From Selaginella moellendorffii (taxonomy: Eukaryota; Streptophyta; Lycopodiopsida; Selaginellales; Selaginellaceae): a stretch of DNA of 28,885 nt. Position 1 is the stretch's first letter; each line of letters begins with the position of its first letter. A program made the translations under genes and the position numbers. Shown in pieces: positions 20,661 through 28,885 of the stretch. The notes beneath the pieces were generated by a model. That model searched no databases, had not been told where the DNA came from, and saw only the letters and a program-made list of their open reading frames with translations. The stretch spans positions 1 through 28,885 of the forward strand of contig NW_003314264.1 of the NCBI RefSeq assembly GCF_000143415.4, written 5' to 3'.

Positions 20661-21320
20661 TCATATCAGTAATTCTACGGCTCCATCCGGGCTTTGGGAC
20701 AATGTGGGCAAGGCTTTACTATCTATCTATGCACAAAAAGGAGGCAAAATGTTTTTAGTTCTATTCTGGTTCGCGGCCCAAGAGGCAAAAGGTTTCTTAG
20801 AAGTCGTTCATGGATGTGCTTACGATCGGGACAAATGAGTGGAGCTTCACGGCCAGTTTTCCTCTTCTCTAAACCCATAAATTAAGAAAAGAAGCTACTG
20901 TGAAAGACCAAGAGAGGAATGAAAGAAACCTGAGATCGGAATCTCTTGGATCTGTGTATATCCTAGCAAGTAGATCTTACTCAATATTTTCACAGGCAGG
21001 TTTGAGAGATATAGTGCTCATTTATAGTATTACTATGTATCCCTGATCTATTTGATGCTCCCAGAGTATTCGAGAAATAGTGCCCGTAATTTTTTTAAGG
21101 AGCTGTTATATCATAATTGGGAGATCTAGGTTTTTCCTCGAACTTGATGACGTCTTCGTTATATTTTTTTTTAACATTTCTTTATTCTTAACTATAATTA
21201 TTTTTCTTGAGCAGAACTTCCTTTTTGAAACTAATTTGGGTGACTTGTCCTCTAGTCTCTAACCTCTTTCTAGTTTGGCTGTTGTCAAGGGATCTTTCTA
21301 AAAATTATTGCATAGAGAGC
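20661..21320. other. Convergent intergenic region between glycosyltransferase and LRR receptor genes
   Basis: No coding sequence is supported. It should contain the 3' untranslated ends of both flanking genes, which are transcribed towards each other. T-rich runs at 21,086-21,096 and 21,162-21,185 are the only notable features. Confidence 0.5.
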
Positions 21321-23854
21321 CTACAGTTCTTTGGAACGTCGAATCCTTTGAAGCATATGGACCACATCTGACATTGTTGGCCGCTCCTGAGGCGATTCTT
21401 GAGTGCATAATAATGCAAGCTCCGTACAGAGGACAATACTTGTATGATGGTGCTTTAGTTCCATAATTTGAGGATCTAAAATGTCAGAAAGAGTTGTAGG
21501 GTAGAACTGTTGCACCCATAGTGCAAGTCCACCTTGCCAAGAAACGTCACCTTGTGGACTTATTCGTGTAAGTACCTCAAGAATTAAAACGCCATAACTA
21601 AACACGTCACCTTCTCGCGTTCGTATGCTGGAAAACATGTACTCTGCTTCCTAAATCAAATGGGTCTGTTAATCCACAATTAAAAATGGCTTAAAACTTC
21701 ACCTGGCGGCAAGTTTTCCTCTGAAGAAGGATTACCAGCAATCCTGTAGTTGCTTATATGAGGTTTGAAGAGTGCATCAAGTAGGATGCTTCTTGTTCTA
21801 AAATCGCACCACAGAAGAGACTCCCATTCGTGATGCATATAAGCAACAGCTTCTGCGATTCCCAAAATAATATCCAGCCTCTGTATCCAAGTCAAATCAC
21901 ACACTTCTCCTGCGTATAGATGCTTCTCAAGGCTTCCATTTGGCATCAATTCTGAAACCAAAGCCACCATATTCACACTGTTGCAACAGCCAACAACCTT
22001 TACTATGTTTGGGTGCAAGACTTTGGCGAACATCTTGGCCTCCATAGAGAAACTCCTACGATTGCTTCCGTAATACTCAGGGCTAAGTACTTTAACAGCA
22101 ACTTCCAAGCCGTCCGAAAGTTCAGCCTTATAGACGGTGCATAATGCTGAAGAGCCGATATAGTTAATACTGCTAAAATCCTCTGTGGCCCTCTGGAGTG
22201 CCTCGGAAGTCAGCCTGCGAAGTACACCCGCTGGAAAACTGCTGTTCAGCTCGTCAGTCTCGTCACGGCAACAAAACCACCACGTCAAAATCATTATGAC
22301 AGTCATAGTGAGGACCAACCCTGCCGCTGAAACCATCATACCTCCAGGAGCGACAGTTCGACCAACATATGTAGTACATGACTTGTTAAGAATAGGCCCA
22401 CACAAATCCGCATTCCCTACAAATGATGACGCAGGAAAGTTGAGATTTGTCGGTATAATTCCCGAGAGTTTGTTAAATGCAAGGTCTAGAAATGTCAGCC
22501 TGGGTAAAGTACCAATTGCTGCAGGAATTGTTCCCCCGATTGCGTTTCCAGAGACATCGAGCTCGGTTAGCTCACTGAGATACCCAAACTCTTCCGGTAG
22601 CCTTCCACTAAGATGATTCTCTGAGAGATTTAAGCATTCCAGGCTTCGCATTTTTATGATAGTATAGGGTATAATCTCCTTTAAAAGATTGTGAGACAGG
22701 TCTAAAACACTCAATCTTGCGCAATCACCTATCTGTGGAGGGATGTTACTAGATAGGTTGTTGTACGAAAAGTTGAGGCTGAGAACCCTGGTCATAGTTC
22801 CAAGTGTAGAGGGGATGACGCCTTCTAGGTGATTCTGAGATATGTCTACGTCAAGAATATTAGGAAGGGTAGCAAGATCGTCGGGAATGGCCAGAAAATT
22901 GTTTCTCGAGACCTGAAGACGCACCAGATTGTTATATCCATTAATGCCAGTAGGCAAACCCGAATTGAACGAGTTAGCCCTCAAATCCAAAACGCTAAGC
23001 GTTGGAATCTCACCAACAGCACTTGGGATGGCACCGGATAAAGCGTTGCAGCTGAGATTCATAATCACCAAGTTTCCACATTTGTTTATTTTATCAGGAA
23101 TTGTACCCTGTATGCTATTCTGACTGATATCCAGCTCCTGGAGTGCGACGAGATTTCCCAATGTTGCTGGCAGAACGTTATCAAAATTGTTTGCTCTAGC
23201 AATGAACTTTGCCAGTTTTGGCCAATTCACCACTGTTTGATTGAGGACAGAGCCTTTGAATTTGTTAGAGCTCAAGTCCAAGAACTCAAGATTTTTTAGA
23301 ATCGATATGGTCTCAAAAGGATATCCAGACAACATGTTGCCAGCAACAGAGAGGTGAGCCAAATGCGTCAGGTTTGAAAATGTGGGAGGCAAGATACCAT
23401 AGAGATTGTTGTCGTTGATGCGAAGAACTTTGAGCTTTGTAAGAAATCCAAGCTCTAATGGAACATCCGCTGTAAGCAGATTGTAAGCCACGTTGAATTC
23501 AGTGAGCTCCTTACACCTTGAAATTTGCGTGGGAATTCCCCCCATGAAGGAATTATTTGAGAGATCAAGTACTGTAAGCTCCGTCAGATCGGTGATGCTA
23601 GGTGTAATCGCGCCATAGAGAGTAAGCCCGGCCAAATTCAAAGCACTCACTCGGCGGCTGGCTGAGCATGAGACGCCTTTCCAAGAGCAAGCGTCCCCAG
23701 AAAAGCTTAGGTACCAATTTCGGAGCGACATGTAGGTATCGTTCCAAATCGTAGATCTGAATTGAAGAAGGCTGTACGCGTCTTTCATGGCTGGGCTTTC
23801 CTGAGCGCTCAAGAATAGTGCATGCTGCAGTAGCAAGAAGGCCTGGAAAAGCAT
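21321..23854 (-). CDS. Leucine-rich-repeat receptor-like protein with a degenerate kinase domain
   Basis: There are two exons, 23,854-21,703 and 21,643-21,321, with a 59-bp phase-1 intron; the join restores PPEYMFSS in the activation segment. The product is about 824 aa: signal peptide 1-18, LRRNT-like cap with paired Cys near 56 and 63, seventeen LRRs (about 68-475), a Cys pair (485, 493), one membrane helix (about 506-529) and a kinase-like domain (about 560-815). VAVK Lys588 and the alpha-C Glu605 remain. The Gly loop is IGSSALCTV, HRD is WCD, the loop Asn is Ser689, and DFG is NYR (702-704). This predicts a surface receptor acting as a pseudokinase, probably through partner kinases (inference). 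The activation loop is also short. The frame is open throughout, so this is not an obvious pseudogene. The nearest in-frame ATG after the upstream stops is used as start. Ligand unknown. Confidence 0.88.
21644..21702 (-). other. Intron of the LRR receptor gene
   Basis: On the minus strand it begins GTGAAG and ends GCAG, 59 bp long, interrupting the codon for Glu of PPEYM. An earlier acceptor (TTTAG at 21,651) would change the frame and destroy the conserved block, so the later AG is preferred. Confidence 0.75.
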
Positions 23855-23944
23855 TTTCTTTGCCCTTATTAAAGTCAAAACCCTAGCCTCAAGCTATAAA
23901 AATTTACAATCTCAACCGTTTCTGAAAATAAATATAAAAAATTC

Positions 23945-24142
23945 AAAGCGTGTCCCTAGGAGTTCTACTCTTGCTCTTGACTTTTTGAGTTGGAGCTTGT
24001 CGTCCAAACATGTTATGCTTGTTGGACTTATGCTTTGGCCACTACCTCCAAACATGTTATGCCTTTTGGACTTATGCTTTGGCCACTACCATGTGGCACA
24101 CTTTCAGCTTTATTTGGGGTTTAGAGATTTGTGTCTTATAAC
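23945..24142 (-). repeat. Decayed module Z copy in the divergent promoter region
   Basis: Read on the minus strand this is a third copy of the module at 9,836-10,065, recognisable by the counterparts of GGAGTTCTACTC, TTTTTGAGTTGGAGCTT, CCACTACC and ATTTGTGTCTTATA. CpG sites of the 9.8-kb copy are mostly TpG or CpA here. It lies between the start codons of the LRR receptor gene and CFAP57, so it may contribute to, or be tolerated within, their promoters. Confidence 0.65.
24003..24090 (+). repeat. 44-bp tandem duplication inside the Z copy
   Basis: Two adjacent 44-bp units, 24,003-24,046 and 24,047-24,090, each starting TCCAAACATGTTATGC and ending GGCCACTACC, differ at only two positions. Other Z copies have one unit, so the duplication happened in this copy. 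Confidence 0.88.
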
Positions 24143-24337
24143 TCCACCACCCATAGACAGAAGTTCAATATCCTCATATTAGTGTAATTAATAAGTGAAT
24201 TTGCTTTTTGTAAGATAATAAGAAACTTAGAACTATGATAGAACAAATCGGTAACTGAAGTAATAACCCAACCGTTCAATGTCGTCCAGTGGCGATGGAA
24301 AACCTAAAGTTAATGAGCCCTAACCTCCCAAAATGCC

Positions 24338-27300
24338 ATGGCAAACCAGCTAATTCCCACGCATGTCTTTGGCTTGAACGGGACACAGAAAGGGTGCTTG
24401 TATTTTCTTGATGATGCTACATTTTTATATCCAGCTGGTCACAATGTGGTTATTCAAACTGTGGATCAAAAACAACAAAAAATCATTGCCGGCACTCCCG
24501 ATACATATGGAATTACAGCACTGGCACTCAGCCCCAGCAAGAAGATTGTTGCAATTGCAGAGAGGGCGCCCCCGTTTATGCTTGGTTCAGAGCGGCGTGC
24601 GTCGAGTGCAAGCTCTGAATCCAGGAGTTCCGTTATACCTACTGATGCGAGGTCAATGGAAGGTGCGGAATCCGAGGGTCGAACTATTTCACCAGACACA
24701 AAAGGTCCTATCATTAGTTTATACGAAACTGTCACTTTGAAGAAGAAGAAAGTGTTAGCAGGAACAGAATTCGTTGCCAGTACCAGAGAATATGTTTCGT
24801 TGTGTTTTAGCTCAGACGGGAGGTCTATTGTTGCTCAAGCAGGTGGACCGGACTGGAATCTTGTCGTTTGGGGTTTAGAAAAGTCAAAAGTTGTAGCATC
24901 TGTGAAGTCTTCTAATCAGCTTGCAGAAGTATATCAGGTATTCATATTATACTTACTTAAAAAAAGGTTACAATGTCTTCTCAGGTTTTATATTGTCCAG
25001 CCGATGCCTCTTTGGTGACCGTAGTAGGAGATGGATTTGCTAAACACTTTAAGTTGACAGAAACGGCGTTCAGACAAATTGCAACAGAGATTGTTAAGCG
25101 TGAAAGCAATTGGTTATGGCATACATGGCTCTGTGAGCCCGGGGAACACGATGAAAAAGACCGGGACAACAAAGACCCAGCCATTTACGTGTCAGACACT
25201 GGTGAACTTGTTTATGTAGAGGGCGGGGAGGTACGGTCCAGTTTAAGTTGATAGCGTCCTAAATCCTGACTTACAAGCAGGTTATCAGCACGCTTCTACC
25301 GGATAACTCGGATGGTCCTCCAGAAACAGAGCTTACGATATACTACTCAAAGGGGTTTATTTGTGGTGGCTCTGGTGGTAAAATATCATTTTACGAAAAA
25401 ACCGAGGAGAAAGATGTTAAAGAAGGGTTCAAAAAAGTCTGCTCTTTCAAAGTTGACAATGCAAATTCAAAAATCCGCGGCCTTGCTTTGTCACCTAGTG
25501 AAGAGTTGCTTGTTTGTACACTGGATAACAACCAATTAGCATCCGTCCTATTGCAGCAGAAAGACACATTTAAGCCTGGCGAGGTTCCAAAGGAGGTCAC
25601 TATTCAGGTTCGGTTCACATTTTACACGTTGACAACCATACAACCTGAACTAAAGAGTGCAGGCTTTCCATACAGACAGCATCACTGGGCTGGATGTTTG
25701 CATCCGAAAACCGATCATAGTGACTTGTAGTATGGATAGAAGCGTCCGAGTCTGGAACTACCAAGATAGGCAGTGCGAAGTTGTCAAGTTCTTTCAAGAA
25801 GAAGCCTTTTCGGTTGCTTTACATCCGACAGGTTGTATTTGTGCACATCTCATTCTGCGACATTGAATTTGGACTTTTTAGGATTTTACGCACTTGTTGG
25901 CTTCACTGACAAGCTCAGATTTATGAATTTACTGATTGACGACATCCGGATATGTAAGGAAATTGGAATTAAAGGTTGCCAGGAATGTGTTTTCAGCAAT
26001 GGAGGACAATATTTTGCTGCTGTGCACGTCAACGTCATTCAAATCTTCTCCACATATACGTGCGAGAATGTTGGAAACTTACGCGGGCACAGTGGCAAGG
26101 TAGACTTATGAATGTTGTGGTTTATCCGACTTCTTTCCTTTTTAGGTCCGTTCAATATGGTGGTCTGCAGACGACACTACAATTGTGTCAGCAGGAGCTG
26201 ACGGTGCTTTATATGAATGGAGAATGAAAGACTTTAAGCGTAACCGAGAAAATGTTATGAAAGGTTGCATTTATACCTCCGTAACCAGTGTCACAGGCTC
26301 CCGTTCTTTCTTTGCGGTTGGATCTGATAGGAAGTTAAAAGAGCTGGATGAAAACCAAGTGATTAAGGTGGGCTAGTCTTAACTAAACATGCAGAATGAC
26401 AACCTCAATTTCAGGTTTTCCCCAGTGCAATTATGCTTACTCAAATTGAGCTTCCTGACAACAGTCGACTATTATTTGCTGCCACAGAAATAGGCACAAT
26501 GCGGACCTACAGATTCCCTTTGACAGGTATGTTAGTACTAGGCATACTATCTGTTTTATCATGTCTGGGAACTGCACCAGGGGAATATCAAGAAGTTCAA
26601 GCAAGCACTGCACCGATTACAAGGGTCCGTGTTAGTCACGACGCAAATCTCCTAGCTTGTGTAGGGGAGGATGGAATACTATCATTGTTTGATGTCAAGG
26701 ACAGGGAAAAAGCCATTGTTTCAGTCGGTCTTAGACGTGAGAAGGAAGCACTTGGATTTGCAGACGAGGTTCTCATTACGAAAAGTGATTTAGATGACAT
26801 GCGTCAGCACATACAAGAGCTCGAAGAGAGAGTGAGGGTTTTGTTTTTGGTATCCTTATAATTGACTTTTTATTCAGGTCAAGGAACTTGAATCAGAAAA
26901 TGAGTACCAGCTTCGCCTCAAAGACATGGCTGCAAATGAAAGAGTGAAAGCCTTGACTGAACAATATGAGCAACAGCTTCAAGGAGCACAAGAACGTCAT
27001 GATAAGCTTCTACAACTGAAAAATCAGGAGGTATGAATCACATTTTCATAGATTTTATCCAAGGAATGGGTTTTACTTTAGGGGATAGATATGGAGCAAA
27101 AGCAAATGAAATCTGAAGAAAAACACATCCTTCAAATGAAAGAGTTGGAAGAGCAATGGCAAAAGAAAATGATGGCAGAGGTTGAAAGGTGCTACTTACA
27201 TTTATCCATCAGCTGTATTTAGCTTGTGCACACAACTCAGATATGCAAGCCTGGGTCGAGAAAAAGATGTTTTAAACGAATCCTGGGAAGAAAAGCATGC

Positions 27301-28824
27301 AAACGTTGTTCAGGGACATGAGAGAGTTGTGCAGGTCTGGTTAAGCTTAATGTTTGTGCTGAAGTTGGCGGCTTTATTGAATGAAATAGGAATTGACTGA
27401 GGAGTTCGAGACAAAACTATCCGAGGAAAACACTCTTCGAGAGCAAGTACAGGAAGATCTCAAACAAGCTAACCGTGATTTTGAGGAAATCAAACACCAA
27501 ACAGAAGAAGACACTGATAGAGAAATTGAGGATTTGAAAGAAAAGTATTACTTCGATTTATTTTGTAAAATGTTTTTCAGTTTTAAATTTTTTCTTTGTA
27601 TAGGTATGAGGCCAAGCTTGTACAAGAAAAAGAGATTGTACTAAGACTAAAGGGAGAGAATGGCCTACTTAAGAAAAAGTTTAATGAGTATCAAAAAGAT
27701 ATGGAAGAACAAAAGGGAGAAATTAAAGCCCTCTTTGAACAGAAAAAAGAACTTTATCAGACACTTGCATATTTTGAGCGTGACATCAAGTAAGAAACGA
27801 ATTTCATAAGTTTTGCTAATCCTCCGAGTTGCAGTGGGTTAAAGAAAGATATTATTGAGAGAGACGAAACTATAGGTGAAAAAGAAAAACGAATATACGA
27901 GTTAAAGCGGAAAACACAGGTATTGAGAAAATTTAAATAGTGGTAACATGCTAAAAAAGAATGGTTGCAGGAGTTAGAGAAAGTGAAGTTTGTGCTGGAT
28001 TATAAAATAAAAGATTTAAAACATACAATTGAGCCAAGAGAATTTGAACTTCAAACTGCCAAATCGCAAATTTGGAATATGGAAAAAGAGCTCGAAAGGT
28101 ACACAAGTTTATTTATTTTTAAGTGCTCAAAAATCTTTTATACAGAGCTCACAATGGCAACACCCGCAAGCAGCTCACTATTGCTGAATTAAAGCTTAAA
28201 TTAGACGGTTTTACAAGAGAGGTTGCTGACATTCGGCGTAGAAACTTTGATGCAAGATATGCTATAAAAAATCTACAACATGACTTTTATGAGCTCACAC
28301 AGCTTATTGAGGTATAAAATCCTGTGATTTTGCATAATATAATATGTTACGTTGCAGGATCCTGTCGGCCTTAAAGAGGCTGTGAAAGAGTTAAATGAGA
28401 AGTATGTATCAAATAAAGTGACTATGACTCCAGTGGATGATGATTTACTAGCGGAAGGGGCTCGGCAACGAGATTATCTAGAACGAACGGTACGTTGTCA
28501 TATCTTGTAATCTTAGTCTGATGGTCATACATTTACATTCAGGTGGATAGTTTGCAAAGGAAACTTTCTAAAGACTCAGATTCAAGTCATAAAAACCATT
28601 TACGAATAATGCGAGAAAATGTAACGCTCATAAAAGAACTGAATGAGCTTCGACGTGAGTTGAAAGTTATGAAACTCACCCAGCAGAAAGGTGGTCAAAG
28701 GAAAGATGGTGAAGGAGATTCTTTGCAATTGGGAGCTATTTTGCAAGGAGAACTTGATGACCTAAAGATGAAATTTGACCAGGAAAGAACCAAGGATCAA
28801 CGAATTAGAAAAGCTTCTCACTGA
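24338..28824 (+). other. CFAP57: Exon map of CFAP57
   Basis: Inferred exons: 24,338-24,937; 24,985-25,230; 25,281-25,607; 25,663-25,831; 25,882-26,099; 26,146-26,367; 26,415-26,526; 26,581-26,831; 26,878-27,030; 27,082-27,188; 27,241-27,334; 27,390-27,544; 27,604-27,789; 27,835-27,919; 27,971-28,098; 28,146-28,311; 28,358-28,489; 28,543-28,824. Every intron starts GT and ends AG, and lengths run from 45 to 59 bp. Joins were chosen so that reading frame and similarity to the CFAP57 family both continue. The splice sites of the introns at 27,189 and 27,335 are the least certain. Confidence 0.85.
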
Positions 28825-28885
28825 AATTGAGACAGTTGAACTACGCCCAAAATTCAACACGCGAACTCCAACCATAGACATGGTT
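24338..28885 (+). CDS. CFAP57: CFAP57 (WDR65/FAP57), cilia- and flagella-associated WD40/coiled-coil protein, 3' end outside or frameshifted
   Basis: Eighteen exons join in frame to about 1,210 codons, close to the roughly 1,250 aa of animal CFAP57. Residues 1 to about 690 form WD40 propellers ([50 protein letters not shown]); about 690-1,210 is coiled coil ([48 protein letters not shown]). In motile cilia of algae and animals the protein helps place a subset of inner dynein arms on the axoneme; in a land plant it implies flagellated sperm. The start ATG at 24,338 lies in GCCATGGC. A Ser-rich, acidic insert lies at about residues 85-125. After a coherent C-terminal stretch the frame ends at TGA 28,822-28,824, but a second frame carries coiled-coil-like sequence through to the window end, suggesting a single-base frame error. 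The gene is divergent from the LRR receptor gene. Identity is very secure; the C-terminal end is not. Confidence 0.95.
26527..26580 (+). other. CFAP57: Stop-free, frame-neutral CFAP57 intron
   Basis: The 54-nt segment begins GTATGT and ends CACCAG. It has no stop in the CFAP57 frame, so retaining it would add 18 mostly hydrophobic residues. The family runs straight from the FPL block into EYQ, which supports its removal. Confidence 0.75.

Noticed and set aside
20694-20885. Possible fourth exon of the glycosyltransferase
   Set aside because: The family's conserved part ends before the TAA at 20,658, and a downstream exon would add sequence unlike any relative.
21651-21702. Shorter 52-bp version of the LRR receptor intron
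   Set aside because: Using the TTTAG acceptor shifts the frame and destroys the conserved PPEYM block.
22185-22616. 143-codon plus-strand frame inside the LRR receptor gene
   Set aside because: It is antisense to a well-supported exon and has no recognisable domain.
23985-24182. 65-codon frame between the LRR receptor gene and CFAP57
   Set aside because: It is the translation of the 44-bp tandem duplication within a decayed repeat.
28659-28782. An extra CFAP57 intron to repair the C-terminal frame
   Set aside because: It would need a poor GTTGAA donor and a 124-nt length, over twice that of every other intron, and would remove sequence that itself looks coding.
1-28885. tRNA or rRNA genes, CRISPR arrays, bacterial operons
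   Set aside because: No cloverleaf with proper arms, no rRNA core sequence and no regularly spaced repeats with unique spacers were seen; the gene structure is eukaryotic.

Overview
This is a nuclear genome window from a land plant that probably makes swimming sperm. The best fit is a lycophyte such as Selaginella, which is an inference. Three points support it. The right end carries CFAP57, a motile-cilium protein kept by organisms with motile cilia. The other two genes belong to plant families: a leucine-rich-repeat receptor kinase and a PF03407 nucleotide-diphospho-sugar transferase. All 20 inferred introns are only 45-61 bp, as in the compact Selaginella genome.

Layout. Positions 1-19,400 hold no intact host gene that I can recognise. 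They are a graveyard of mobile elements and repeats: an LTR-retrotransposon remnant with an initiator-Met tRNA primer site (1-760); unassigned sequence with one short direct repeat (950-4,830); a strongly AT-rich island (4,830-6,069); a Helitron-like 3' terminus at its edge (6,070-6,096, minus strand); a noncoding repeat-derived region (7,000-8,740); a 2.5-kb composite with a 0.69-kb direct repeat and two GAG-rich minisatellites (8,741-11,287); dispersed copies of one of its modules (11,730-12,035 and 23,945-24,142); a decayed Ty3/gypsy pol on the minus strand (12,511-16,200) interrupted by a fold-back insertion; a second gypsy fragment (16,560-16,900); and a gag-like remnant next to a candidate 500-bp LTR (17,200-18,860).

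From 19,576 rightward the window is genic. A small type II membrane glycosyltransferase gene (plus strand, 3 exons, about 324 aa) is followed by an LRR receptor-like gene (minus strand, 2 exons, about 824 aa) whose kinase domain has lost the catalytic motifs. CFAP57 (plus strand, 18 visible exons, about 1,210 codons) is divergent from it. The 460-480 bp between these two start codons contains a decayed repeat fragment with a 44-bp tandem duplication. The three genes have unrelated roles (cell-wall or protein glycosylation, surface perception, axonemal dynein docking), so nothing suggests joint function beyond the shared LRR/CFAP57 intergenic region.

The main second-look points are the pseudokinase receptor, an apparent +1 frame change at the CFAP57 C terminus, a stop-free 54-nt CFAP57 intron, the composite minisatellite repeat, the CpG-decay pattern among its dispersed copies, and the Helitron-like end. 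I found no convincing novel multi-gene system.
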